Shown piece by piece: positions 43,653-54,281 of a stretch of 64,000 nt of DNA. The stretch is from Paulinella micropora. Taxonomy: Eukaryota; Cercozoa; Imbricatea; Euglyphida; Paulinellidae. The notes beneath the pieces were generated by a model, which worked only from the letters and a program-made list of their open reading frames with translations, ran no database searches and was not told where the DNA came from. The first letter of the stretch is position 1; each line of letters begins with the position of its first letter. The DNA is taken from contig WBZZ01000686.1 of NCBI GenBank assembly GCA_019918135.1, forward strand, positions 37,501 to 101,500, written 5' to 3'. Made by a program: the position numbers and the translations under genes.

Positions 43653-44169
43653 GGCCCTGACCAAAAAGTGCGTACAGCAAGCAAGCAATGGTGACAAAAT
43701 GATTACCCGCACAGCGTCAGTGTCTCATCCTCGCGGGTGACTACATGCTTGCGTGGCAACAACGGAATATTTTTGAGGTTACGCGACTTCAAAGAGCGAA
43801 GAACGGCAATGTTCTCCCGCCCTCCTACTTGCGACCGGGCACTGAGCGGAGTACTGCAAAAAAAAAATAATAATAATAATAAATAAATAAATAAAATTTA
43901 AAAAAAAAATAAAATAAAAAAGTGCAAGCAAAATAGATACAGGAGGCAATGCAGTAAAGGTATAATGCAAAGCTCACATTCGTGGCTATTAGTCTGACTT
44001 CGTGCCTGGCATGGATGTTACGTTCCGCGAGGGAACGCAGGGATCCTTCCCTCTGCACGCAAAGGACGAACGAATCGTCAAGTCGACAACCACGCAGTGC
44101 TGGGAACGCAAAAGCGAAAGTGCAAGGAAAAGAGATACAGAGAGAGAGAGACAGAAAGAGAGAGAGAGG

Positions 44170-45289
44170 TTACGCAATTTCATAGTCCTTGTCGTGGACA
44201 AAGGTGTAGTTGGTCGTTCTGGAGCTGAATAAGGCGTTTGGGTCTGGATTGTCTTCCTTGGGCTTGCCATCGTCTGTCTCTGTCTCTATCTTTCCTTCTT
44301 TGTCTTTCTCCGTCTCATCTTTCTTTTCTTTTTTGTCTGTCTCTGTCTTTCCTCCTTTGTCTGTCTCTGTCTTTCCTGCTTTGTCTTCCTCTGTCTTTCC
44401 TGCTTTGTCTGTCTCTGTCTTTCCTGCTTTGTCTTCCTCTGTCTTTCCTGCTTTGTCTTCCTCTGTCTTTCCTGCTTTGTCTTCCTCTGTCTTTTTTGCT
44501 TTGTCTTCCTCTGTCTTTTTTGCTTTGTCTTCCTCTGTCGTCTCTGTCTCCTTCTCTGCCTCCTTTTGTCCTTTCCAATCGCATCTAAGGCCTTATTTCT
44601 CTCTGCTTTTTGCTTCTCTTCGTCGTCATGTTTCTTTTGCTCTTTTTTCCTCTGTGCCTCTGCTCTCTCTCTCTCTCTTCTTTCTCTTTCTTTTCCTTGT
44701 CTTGTTGTGCCTTTGCTTCTGCTTCTTTTCGTTCTCTCTCTTGTCTTTCTTTGTCTTTCTGTTTTGCTTCTTCTTCTATTTCTTTCAGTCTGGCCTGTTC
44801 CAGTGCCTCCTCTTTCTCTGTCTTCCTTTGCATCTTTGTCTTTTTTCTCTTCTTCTTCCCATTGTCTTCTTCCTCCTCTTCGGGCTTCTCACCTTGTGTC
44901 TTAGATGTCTCGTTCTTCTTTTTTGGATCTTTACTGTTTTTGTTCTTCTCTTTTGCCTCTGTCTCCTTCTCTGTCTCTGTCTCTGTCTTTGCTTCTGCCT
45001 TTGCCTCTGTTTTCTTTTTCTCGTTCTTCTTCTTTTTTTCATCTTTACTTTTTTTGCTCTTCTCTTTTGCCTTTGTCTCCTTCTCTGTCTCTGTCTTTGC
45101 CTCTGCCTCTGTTTTCCTCTTCTTTGCATTTGCTGCTGGTTTGTCTTCTTGTATCTCTCTCATTACTCTCTTCTTTTTTTCTCTCTTGTCACTCCCCCCC
45201 TCTGGCCATCTAACTAGTTCTAGTGGCTGCCTGGTAGTACTGTCCCATCTTGCTGTCCAACCTGCTGCTACGTCCTGAGAAAGAGAGAG

Positions 45290-45328
<39 letters not shown>

Positions 45329-45584
45329 ATGAGAGAGAGAGAGAGAGGGAGCAAGAGTCTCAAAGAGTCTTCACCTTGAAGGCACGGTTGGCCGGAAAGT
45401 TCCACAAAGGCCGTCGGGCTGCTTCAAAAGACGGCTCGTCGATTTTCCCCGCAGACACGAAGCCCTTAGCAGCGTCCACGGTGCCATGCAGAACCCAGTT
45501 GTCTTCCTTGTTGATCTCCAAGAACACCTTGCCGTCCGCGGCCTTTCGGTGACCAGTCAACGATGCGACCTTGCAACAACCAAG
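44170..45584 (-). CDS. Transposon T protein 2, charged repeat protein, multi-exon
   Basis: One exon (about 45584-45376) encodes HRKAADGKVFLEINKEDNWVL ... ARRPLWNFPANRAFK and ends at a GTGAAG donor. After a (GA)n-rich intron, an exon from about 45274 (acceptor TTTCTCAG) encodes DVAAGWTARWDSTTRQPLEL, then a very long Lys/Glu/Ala run. Further down, a frame encodes about nine EDKAGKTE octapeptide repeats and the end DDGKPKEDNPDPNALFSSRT ... HDKDYEIA with a stop at 44172-44170. How the charged part joins the repeat part is not clear; an intron or a frameshift is needed. No known family. The octapeptide array is coded by a near-perfect 24-bp tandem repeat (about 44330-44545). Confidence 0.45.
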
Positions 45585-46558
45585 TCAGAGGACATGGAAA
45601 AAAAGCCTGGAGGTGGGGCGAAAACGGGGAAATGGTAACGATTATGGGGGGGGGGGCAAATACTGGGAAAGGGCAATGGTTTTCAGCAAGTAAGGGCAGA
45701 GAACCTTTGCCATACTGGCGATGGTGTCGATGGTGTCGGTCGCACAGAGTTGTGGGGTGGTTGGTGACGACGGTTGGAATTCAAAAAGGTAGCACATTGA
45801 GCAAAATTGGGCCCCAAAAAGCCAATAGTCCGGCAGGAAAAGTGAAAACACGCCAGACTTCACCCAAGGACCCTTGCAAAACAAGTCCAAGAGAGAACAG
45901 TTAGAGGTCAAGATGGGGCTGTGTGAGTGCTGTGTGCTGCGTCTGAGATACTTTTTGGAAATTTTTTATGAAAATGATAGGCCAAGCTGCCCTCATCACA
46001 TATCTGTTGTTTTTTTCCCCAAAAAAAACCCTGCATCCCAATACTCCTGCAACTACCTTGGCAACTTTTCTGTTGCCACCATACTTTTTGCTGCACTTTG
46101 CATAGGCATGGCTGTGTTTGTTGGAAAACAGACTATGCAAATGTTTGCTATGTTATGTTGTGTTTGCAATGAGTGCTTCTGTTCTTGTACAGCATGCCTG
46201 GAAGTACAGTACTTGGAAACTAGGGATGCGAAATGGGGGGTTGCCACCCCCTTTTTTTTCTCTTGCTGATCTTGCTTACAACTTGCGTTTTTTTAATCGT
46301 TTGCTTGTGTAAATCTTTGTTGTACACTATGGTAAGTTTAGAATGTACTTCTGTTTTGTACGTATTTGTTTGCAACTGCATGTGTTAGGAACTTGCTTGG
46401 CAAACGCTACTTTGCCACCCCCTTTTTTGCCCCTGGCCCTTCAACAGCGATAGGGACCATGAACAAAGAAAAGCCCAACATGTAGTGGTTGTGAATACGG
46501 TACTATTCAAAATTTTCTTGTTTTTTTTCAAAATAACTTTGTTGTTTTGTTTAGGAAG
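45585..46558. promoter_or_regulatory. Central divergent intergenic region of transposon T
   Basis: Lies between the minus-strand and plus-strand genes. Contains a poly-G run (45646-45656) and two copies of TTGCCACCCCCTTTTTT (near 46239 and 46411), which share the TTGCCAC core of the terminal repeats. Probably holds two promoters. No gene is supported. Confidence 0.4.
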
Positions 46559-48865
46559 ATGAAGAAACTTAGTAAGATTGGGCTGAGTGCGGGTGTCGTT
46601 GGCCTGTCTTTCCACCAAGTCTTTGGAGGAAGTGAGTCGCGGAATGTCAAGAGCGAACACACAGTTCAGGCCAGCCCTCCTCCCCTCGAATTACCCACTC
46701 CACGTTCAAATCCACCCACATCCAGTTTTTTTCGTGTATGCAAACATGACAATGACCATCATCATGCATCCCCTTCCTTTCCTACTACAGTCAAATCATC
46801 TACTACTGCTCCTACTGATACTACTATTACTAAATCTTCTTTCAGTATTAGTAGTAGTAGTAATAGTTTTGCATCTGTCTTCAAACCAACCCGTGCTAAT
46901 GCTGTCACACCGTCTTGTCCTTCCAGTCTTTCCCAAGTTTTCCGATCTTCCTCTTTCACAACTACTTTTTTCCTTCCAACACCCACATCAGACACTCATG
47001 CAGTAACGCCAGGTCATGTCGGACAAATAGTAGATTATAGAACAAGCACACTTCCATTGTACATAACTCTTGAAGTTCCTGTTCCCCGTCGCATCCGAAA
47101 GGACAACACAAGCACTAATCTAAAAAGAAAAAAAAAGAAAAAAAATTCCGCCACCAGAAGTTAGATCCAAAAGCTTTCGCAGGTGGCTAGGCTGCACTTG
47201 GCCTGAGCTGGTGCAAGAGATTAGTCATCCTTGCTGCCAAAACTGCAATGCAATCGATGGGTAGATCCCTTTGCAGCCGCAAAGGCTAGCATTGACACAG
47301 TCCAGATGAATAGATCGGACTTGGCTGGGTGGGCAGCCACAACCATGTTAAGCATTCAGAATGACAAAGGAAAGATAGAATATAGATTGAAAGGCGCACG
47401 AATTTGTCAGAAAATGTGGTTGCGATTGAACGGGATTGGCGAGAAGACTTATAGGCGAGCTCACAGAGCTGTCAATTGTGACAATTCTTTTTTTGCCGAC
47501 TATGGAAAGTCGGAAGCACCCACAGAGGACCTCACGTGGACCCTCTTGCACCAGAAGTTCTATATAGAGCAGGAAGCTGAGTCGGTTGCCGATGGGATTT
47601 TTCATTTGCAAGACACTTTGGACTTTCCCAAAATCTACGACTACGTCATCAAAGAATGGAAACTTGCGTCCCAGACTCTGGTTTTAAATGGGCAAGTGGA
47701 TCCGAATGGTCCTAGTGAGAGCCTTGTGAGGAAGGTCTGGCGTGCAGAGTTTGGCAAAGTGAAACCAATCAGAAAGGGTGATTTTGCAAAATGCCCGGTC
47801 TGCACCGAACTTGCAGACGATCACCGAAATGGGTACCTTTGTTTTGGGTTTTCTTGCTGCTAACATTGCTGAGATTTGTAGATTTGCTTCTCAAGCGGAA
47901 GCTGAGAAGTGGCGACAGCAGAATCGCATCCACAACAAAATTCATCGGGCTAATCGGCGTGGAAACATGCGCAGAGCAGTAGAAGGGTAATTTGCGTTTA
48001 GTTCCATTCCTAAAGTCGTAGTGGGTTTTTTTGGGGTTTTTTGTTTAGGAAGAAGGAATATCAAAGAGTGACGGCAATCACGATTGATATGACCAAGCCA
48101 TTTCATGTCCCTTGGTGCTCCAGAGGAGCTTCGGACTTTCGGGATAAATATGTAGTTAGGCTGCACGCGGGTGGGGCGACTTTGTTTTCACATGACATCA
48201 ACTTTGTCTTATGTCACCTACCAAACATCGGACATGCCGTGAATTCCAACATCACATTCCTTTATTTCCTTTTGCGTTTTGAGTTATTCCATCCAAGTAC
48301 CAAGGCGGCCACGGAACTTTTCCTTGATTGGGATGGCGGGGGGGAAAATACCGCTCTAACAGCGATGATGTTTCTGTCCAAAGTCGTGAAGGAGAAGAGG
48401 AGGAGCAAAATAGAGACTAATAGAATGGTTCCAAAGCATTCACACGGCAAGACCAGAAATTTTTCGTCATGCGCTACTTGGGCTATAACACCACCTTAAT
48501 GACCACCAATCTAGCACAGGCTCTGTTTAAACTTATTCTTGGTTTCAAGAAGAACAAGGATTCGTATTGCATTTTGCTGTTGGCTTCCGACTATGATTGG
48601 GTTGGCTATTTTGCCGATTCCATAAACCCCCGCTTCCACTATTATAAGCGTCCCTTAGCGTGGAAGTATGAGGCGGGGACGACGGAGTCTGGTGGGCTTC
48701 CACGTGTTCGTGTCAAAACATGGGGCGATGCGCAGAAGCACTGGCACGGGGTCAATGACGACCCCGAAGGTGCAGACCTTCTGCCATACCTCAAAGATCC
48801 TGGTTTCTGAAAAATACATACTACACATAATATATCATGTCATTATTCTTATACTACTTGTCTTA

Positions 48866-48915
<50 letters not shown>

Positions 48916-49573
48916 GGACAGGCCCAACAAGTTGACTGGCCTCAAGTGGGTGAGCCCCAAGATCAAGAACGACGTTACCAAGCTCGCTGCAAAGTATTGC
49001 TCCAAGGAGGAGCAGGAGTGGCTGGCGGAAGTACTTCAGCTGTCTCAGCTGACGCGTATCGTGTGGGACGGCCGCGACGGCGATGGTGGCTATCCGGGGC
49101 GACCCGGACATCTCGTCTGCAAAGACAAGGCGGGGCAGTCGTGGAACGTCAATCTGCGGGTGATCAACGATCTGCCACAGGATTTGTGGGCCGTCCCTGA
49201 GGATAGAACAGCCGCGCAGGAGGCCGCGTCCATGTTGACGGAGGAGGAGCGACTGTCAGTGGAGAGGACGAGCTTTGTCAATGAGGGCAAGCAACCAGAG
49301 CATCCCCCTTGGCGTGGCGCCCGTCTGCTTTCTGAGGAGGAGCGCAAGCTGCGCGATTTTGACAACCCTGACCGATTTCCCTCACCGCACCTCAAGATCG
49401 ACGCACTCTTGAGTGAGAATCACACAGAGCAAGGATTGAAGAAAGCTACAGTCAAGGAGCTGAAGTCGTGGTTGGCGGAAAACGGCCGGCAGCGCTCTGG
49501 TTCGAAGCACATTCTCATTCAGCGCGTTTTGTCTGAATTTGCGGATCAGAACAGGGAGCGCGTTGGGGATTAA
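46559..49573 (+). pseudogene. Transposon T transposase-like protein with C-terminal SAP domain
   Basis: A Ser/Thr-rich N-terminus (from ATG 46559), then SFRRWLGCTWPELVQEI with HPCCQNC cysteines, a helical region (47231-47835), a CPVC motif, and exons about 47870-47986 and 48049 onward joined in phase (GTAATT donor, TTTGTTTAG acceptor). The core shows AITIDMTKPFHVP, SHDINFVLCHLPNIGH and LFLDWDGGGENT, resembling the D...D-N-E-K-N pattern of DUF7869-type RNase H-fold proteins. DYDWVGYFADSINPRFHYY follows. After an intron with a 48-T tract, the last exon (48922-49573) ends in a SAP DNA-binding helix pair (TVKELKSWLAENGRQRSGSKHIL). Frame changes near 47140 (A-tract), 47240 and 48430 suggest the gene is decayed or mis-sequenced. 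SAP is secure; the transposase call is moderate. Confidence 0.55.
48870..48914 (+). repeat. Long poly-T tract before a splice acceptor
   Basis: About 45 T residues, then GGGACAG and the SAP-coding exon. It probably serves as an extreme polypyrimidine tract. Confidence 0.85.
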
Positions 49574-49596
49574 AAAGCAAGTGGGGGGGGGGGGGT

Positions 49597-49875
49597 GTGG
49601 GACGTGGTCGAAAGAGGAGAAGAGTGGCTGTCGACCAAAAAGTCGAGTTACGGGAGGATACTTCTAGCTCCTCTGAGGATGAGCCGATACTGCCTAGCGA
49701 ACCAAATCGACCACATTCAGCTGCGCGGCAACGTGTTGCCCGCACTTTTCATCGTGTTTATGGTATTGACGGAGAAGAAGAGTTTGAGAGGAAGGAAGGT
49801 ATAAGGTCGGACCTATCTTGTGCTTCTAGTGAAGACTGGGACTGGTCTCCCCTTAACGTTGCAGATGTTGAGTAA
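49597..49875 (+). CDS. Small charged open frame at the right inner edge of T
   Basis: 92 codons, GTG-initiated as read, basic then acidic (RKRRRVAVDQKVELRED ... EEEFERKEGIRSD), ending just before the right terminal repeat. It may be a further exon of the transposase gene. Weak support. Confidence 0.3.
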   Translation: MGRGRKRRRVAVDQKVELREDTSSSSEDEPILPSEPNRPHSAARQRVARTFHRVYGIDGEEEFERKEGIRSDLSCASSEDWDWSPLNVADVE

Positions 49876-49898
49876 TTAAATTACTATTCTTCATTAAT

Positions 49899-50526
49899 AT
49901 TGCTTCATTTCCGGCTGAATTAATCGCACTTTGAAAGTATGAGTTACGGACTTAGAACAATTTATATATTGGCAGGTGGCAACTTGAAGTGTGTATTTCT
50001 TATACATACAAATAGGATAGCTTCAGACTTAATTTAAAAATTATATATTTAGATTCAGCACGATCGAATTAAACTGTTCCGCACACAATTCTGCCAGGAA
50101 CGCTTGCCTAGACTAGTCCGTATCATTGACTTAGAAAGTTTTACACATCCACTTTTTAATGTACTAGTGACACCGCATGCCACTTATTTCATGTCAGCCG
50201 GGTGGTGGATCATGAAGTAAAATTAATTTATCATTAAATCTGATTATTTTCATTCATATTAGATGAAAAATCAAGCAAAAAAGAAGCAAAAATAGGCCAA
50301 TAACTTAGCAAAAAGTGGCAAGTATTTTTGCCACGCTTTTGCTTGATTTTGTCACTCTGCAAGTTCAAAACTAACTTGAAATGTTGAATTTATTAATAAA
50401 TAATGCTTTTAAATCATAGATCTGCTTGTTTTATTAACAAAACATGCAGGAATTTGCCTCTTATATTTATGAAATTGCCTGTGGCAAAAAGTGGCAAAAG
50501 GTACTAGTACCTTTGAACATCACCTC
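49899..50526. repeat. Right terminal inverted repeat of transposon T
   Basis: Inverse of 41703-42332, with the same TTGCCAC/GTGGCAA words. Ends CATCACCTC at 50526. Confidence 0.9.
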
Positions 50527-50604
50527 TGTTTTATCTTCTTTTACTCTCCCCATCATCATAATGGCCATGTGGTGAATCCCCAACTCACCATCCACTTCTG
50601 ATTC

Positions 50605-51300
50605 TTATTCAGACTCAGAAGGAGATTGGTTAGTTTGGGGTTCATCTTCTTCTTCACTTTCAGAGTGAGAGGGTGAGTTAGAGGAGTCAGATGATTCAGC
50701 ATTTAAGCTCATCATTTTCTTCTTTTTAATGAAGTCTGCTGCTTTCAGCTTTTGTCCCTCTCGTCTGCTGCCTTCCTTCTTCTTCTTGTTTGCTCCTTCT
50801 TCTTTCTTCTTGCGTCTGTCTGTCTCACTCTGACTGTCCTCTCTCTTCTCCTTCCCACGCAACTTCTCAGAAACCCTAGTTCTCCTTCTTATGGGGCATT
50901 TCAAGGGACCATGTCCGTCCTTGGGACAGTCCTTGAGTTGACACCTGACTAGACAGAAAGCAATCTTATGGTCAGGGGACAGACAGTGCCAACAAATACT
51001 GTCCTCCCCCTCACCATAAGCCTGTGATGACTTGCTCTTCTTCTTACCCTGAGCTATTCCTTCTACTGTGTTGATAGTGATAGGGTCGCTCTTAGAGCTA
51101 CCAGATCCGTAGAGTTTACGCATTCTAGTTTCTGATACGTTGCTCTGAGCTAGCTGCTCTGCTACCTTGATAAATTCAGGCAGCTTGGGCCTTTGAGTAG
51201 GTAAGAGAGGACACCAAGTGTTACGATAGTAGGCTTGGTAGACAGGTAGGTGTTTTAATTTCTTCATGATCGTGCCTGTCTTCATCATCTCTGGTATCAC
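50605..51300 (-). pseudogene. Copia C gag, C-terminal part with zinc knuckle
   Basis: Contains a CCHC zinc knuckle, CWHCLSPDHKIAFC, about 110 residues from the left edge of the frame, then a second Cys-rich stretch (CQLKDCPKDGHGPLKC), a Lys/Glu-rich run and an acidic Ser-rich end. Gag forms the element's particle and binds its RNA. The upstream part of this gag lies beyond island 2 at 60009-60808. Fossil. Confidence 0.85.
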
Positions 51301-51301
51301 T
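51296..51301. repeat. 6-bp target duplication ATCACT, left copy
   Basis: ATCACT lies at the left edge of island 2 and again at 60019-60024 at its right edge. Copia C gag coding sequence lies immediately outside both copies, which places the junctions to the base. Confidence 0.75.
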
Positions 51302-51511
51302 GGGGGCTGGCCGGGGCATCAGAAGAGAGAGCAAGAATTGGAGGGGGGGGGGGCGGTGCATAAAAAAGGTGGTGGCGAATTGGGGGCGGGGTGTGTTGTT
51401 GGGAAGGGGGCGTTCCAAGCTCTGGCCCCTGCCCTCCTCCTCCTCACTGTCTTTTGCTTTTTTATGCAGGACCTCCCCCTGTTCCCCATCTTTTTTTTGT
51501 TCACACACCCC

Positions 51512-51898
51512 ATGGAGCGCGGGCCCCAAGAACCTACCCGCGCACAGCTGCTACAGCACAAGTTTCGCTTCAAAGCCCCGCGCCGAGAACCCACCCGCGC
51601 ACAGCTGCTACAGCACAAGTTTCGCTTCAAAGCCCCGCACCGAGAACCTACCCGCGCGCAGCTGTTGCAACACAAGTTCCGGAGTTGCGCCACAGCCCCG
51701 CCACCAACGTCCCTTCCGACCGCCAGGCATAGACTGCGCAGCAAAAGGCGGTTGCAGCGCGTTCCCTCCAACAAAAGACGGTTGTTGCAACAAAAGGCAA
51801 CTGTGGAACTAGTTCGTAAAAGACCCGTGCGGAGGGCCGCTACATTTACGCACAAACAAAGGTACGCCCCCGCCTTTATGTTTGCCATCTCCTGCTAG
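51512..51898 (+). CDS. Small basic protein with three tandem 18-residue repeats
   Basis: 128 residues from ATG at 51512. Three near-identical copies of EPTRAQLLQHKFRFKAP (coded at about 51528-51685, units of about 54 bp) are followed by an Arg/Lys-rich part (RLRSKRRLQRVPSNKRRLL, LVRKRPVRRAATF). The strong positive charge suggests nucleic-acid binding. The repeat loosely recalls RPEL actin-binding motifs (R..LL...), but the match is weak. No known family; it appears whole. Confidence 0.5.
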   Translation: MERGPQEPTRAQLLQHKFRFKAPRREPTRAQLLQHKFRFKAPHREPTRAQLLQHKFRSCATAPPPTSLPTARHRLRSKRRLQRVPSNKRRLLQQKATVELVRKRPVRRAATFTHKQRYAPAFMFAISC

Positions 51899-52213
51899 AC
51901 ACGAAAACACCCGACGGGGCCGGGCGCGAAAGTCCATTCTGACCGGGGGTGGTTTAGGCACGAGACATTCGGCTAGCCAGCGTCTCGAGCATGCCCTTCC
52001 CCCCACCAAGGTTGGCTATTCTTCTAGCGTTGTGCCCCCTCGTGGTTCCCAAGTTTCTTTCTGGCGTTATTAAAGAGTTTCTTGTTGGGCTGAGCAGCAG
52101 TAGCAAGCATGCGCCGCGCCGGGACTGACAAACTTTGTTTTCAGATTTCGAAAGCCAAAAAAAGGAGATTTTAATGAGCTCCGCGGCATGTACCACCTGT
52201 TTTGTTTTGCTAA
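51899..52213. other. Intergenic region of island 2
   Basis: No gene. TTATTAAAGAG near 52068 may be a poly(A) signal for the small basic protein gene. Confidence 0.4.
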
Positions 52214-53183
52214 TCAGACGGGCGCGGGCATGCGTCTTCTGCGAAAGATCAGTAAATGATACTCACCGTTAGTACCGCCCGTGGAATAGATAGTCCGGTG
52301 GCAATCAGCGGTGAACATTTCAGACCACTGACGAGGAAAGAATCCTTTGCGTTGAAAGTTAGAAATCAAGTCCAAGAGCAACACAAACCTAACGCGCGGG
52401 TCTTTCATAATCATCGTCAGAGCTATTTTCCTGTCATCTTTGGTCCAACTGGTAATAAAGAAATAAATGCAAATCTTACGTTCTGGTTCATCGTTCCACA
52501 GGTCATCTAGTTTAAAATCCTTGTTCAATGTAGTATTAAACTGTACTTTCGGCGTGGCAGCGGGAGTGCCTTTTCTGGCGCAGAACTTTCTGCGTACAAT
52601 ACTAGTGTTTTCGCCAAAGTTCCCGGATTCAACCCCGTACACGCCCTTGAAGCCGACGAAGGCGGCCATATTTACAGCAACGCCCGAGCCCGCGCCCAGG
52701 TCCACAAAGGTAAGTTCTTTCTTGCTGGAGGCCCTGGAAGTAGTAGTCAATCAGGGTAAAGAAAATGGACGAGGGCGAACCCTGTGTTCCTCCTAGTTTT
52801 GTGGTCCCGCTGTTGGAACGTGTGTCTCGTACGTTTCTGGAACGTATGCCAGGTTGCCCTGAAGCTGGCACTACGCAGGATATAAGCTGGTCATCTGGAC
52901 TGCCTTGCAGGGTTTGGTACCATTTCTTAATAGCCTTGGCCTCATCTGTATCGTCAGGCAGTTCTAAATAGGACGCGTCAAGCCGCTTGCAGTCTTTACA
53001 TTTCTTTTCAGACAGTATGTTTGTTCGGCGACAGTGCGAACATTTCCATTTCCATTTCCATTTGGATTGCGAGATTATTCCAGCAGCAAACCTTTCTCTT
53101 CGAGGCATAGCCGGCCGCTCAACGACCATGGCGGGGACGAAGCCTGTGTTGTGTACATGATACGCTCTTCCTTCTCTTGACAT
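52214..53183 (-). pseudogene. RanBP2-type zinc finger plus SAM-dependent methyltransferase (looks broken)
   Basis: The N-terminal part has an exact RanBP2-type zinc finger pattern (WKCSHCRRTNILSEKKCKDC: C-x2-C-x3-N-x6-C-x2-C), known from RNA- and ubiquitin-binding proteins. The C-terminal part has a Rossmann methyltransferase motif I, LTFVDLGAGSGVAVNMAA, an acidic post-I strand GVYGVESG, and a later strand RFVLLLDLISNF. The DLGAGSG and GVE arrangement recalls DOT1-like histone methyltransferases and some viral methyltransferases. The two parts lie in different frames, so about one break is likely, or they are two genes. The pairing of the two domains is unusual. Confidence 0.65.
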
Positions 53184-53469
53184 CTTTTTCGTCTCGTCTT
53201 TAAGTCTATCCAGGGATTTTTTTCGTTTACTGCTGAAAATTCAAGAGAGAGGAGAGAATTTAAGACAAGTTTTTTTTGGTGAAGGGAGGGAGAGAGAGTA
53301 GGAAGAACAAAAAAGAGCCACCCGCAAATTCACGTCTCCCAAAAAAAAGTTTCCGCGATAATACGGCCAAAGATACTGGCAAACCAAACATTCCGCGAAA
53401 TACGGGCAATTTATTTGTCGACACTAGTGCCGGGTCCAAGATAGCTCCAAAAAAATTTATTTTTGTGCA

Positions 53470-53609
53470 ATTTCGGCGTTTGGATAGTTAGAAAAAAAAA
53501 GCTGGGGGAAAATCGGCGGGCGGGGAAAAAAATCAGCAGATTGAAAATTTTTCCCCGCCCGCCAATCCTTCCCTAATTTTTTTTTCTAAAACTATCCGAC
53601 TGCCGAAAT
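53470..53609. repeat. 140-bp foldback (palindromic) element, copy 1
   Basis: Arms run from ATTTCGGCGTTTGGATAGTT to ACTATCCGACTGCCGAAAT. The inner parts GGCGGGCGGGGAAAAA and TTTTTCCCCGCCCGCC pair almost perfectly. Likely a MITE-like element or a strong RNA/DNA hairpin. Confidence 0.85.
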
Positions 53610-53787
53610 GTCCTGCGCTCTAAAAAAAGTTTTCGTGACGGCCCGCAAAATGCGGCCAAAGATATTGCCACCCAATATTTCGCAAAATATTACCGAATTA
53701 TTTGGCACCCAACCTTTCGCAAAATACGGTCAAATTATTTGTCGACAAATGGGTCCAAGATAGCTCAAAAAAATTTATTTTTGTGCA

Positions 53788-53926
53788 ATTTCGGCGTTTG
53801 GATAGTCAGAAAAAAAAGCTGGGGGAAAATCGGCGGGCGGGGAAAAAAATCAGCAGATTGAAAATTTTTCCCCGCCCGCCAATCCTTCCCTAATTTTTTT
53901 TTCTAAAACTATCCGACTGCCGAAAT
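53788..53926. repeat. 139-bp foldback element, copy 2
   Basis: Same palindrome as 53470-53609 with one or two length differences in the A/T runs. Confidence 0.85.
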
Positions 53927-54281
53927 GTCCTGCGCTCTAAAAACAAAAGTTTTCGTCACGGGCCGCAAAAGGCGGCCAAATCCTTTGCCTCCCCAATATT
54001 TCGCGAAATACGGCCATGTCGACAAATCTGCCGGGGGGGGGAGTCTACGATAGTACCCCAAAAAAAAGGAAAATTAAAAAACATTGGTCTGCCGGGCTGA
54101 AACACATGGTTTTTTTCTCTCTCTCTCTCTCTCGAGCCGACTTCACTTTTTCACAGCTAGCCGCTCTGCGCAAATGTCCGGGCTGTTTCATAAATAAAAC
54201 TAGTACTTTTTTTCTGTGCTTCAACGACGTTTCCTTCCCCTGTGTTTTGTATTTTTAAAAAAAAGTGTTGCCTGCGTTGGC

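Larger units (their letters stand above)
41703..50526. mobile_element. DNA transposon T, 8.8 kb, with about 630-bp terminal inverted repeats
   Basis: Ends GAGGTGATGTTCAAAGG ... CCTTTGAACATCACCTC. The inverted repeats match from 41703 to about 42332 and from 50526 down to about 49899 with few differences. It sits inside copia C between gag and pol; the flanks read CTG|GAGG and CCTC|TG, so at most a 2-bp TG duplication is visible. The left half carries genes on the minus strand, the right half a transposase-like gene on the plus strand, diverging from a centre near 45.6-46.5 kb. No polymerase B, capsid or packaging ATPase is seen, so it is not a Polinton. The family is uncertain; its transposase resembles DUF7869-type proteins. 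Confidence 0.85.
53388..54023. repeat. 318-bp tandem duplication carrying a foldback element
   Basis: Two consecutive units (about 53388-53705 and 53706-54023). Each has GCGAAATACGG-type flanks, AATTTATTTTTGTGCAATTTCGGCG and then a 140-bp palindrome. They differ at few positions. Confidence 0.85.

Noticed and set aside
43860-43920. Poly-A/T-rich stretch as a retrogene tail
   Set aside because: It is better explained as intronic sequence before the AG at 43856 within transposon T; no retrogene lies next to it.
44315-44584. Arg/Gln/Asp repeat protein (DRGRQSRK...) on the minus strand
   Set aside because: It is the shifted frame of the EDKAGKTE octapeptide array, which leads to a non-repetitive C-terminus and is the more credible reading.
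41703-50526. Polinton/Maverick element
   Set aside because: Long inverted repeats fit, but there is no protein-primed polymerase B, retroviral-type integrase, capsid or packaging ATPase, and no 6-bp duplication at its ends.
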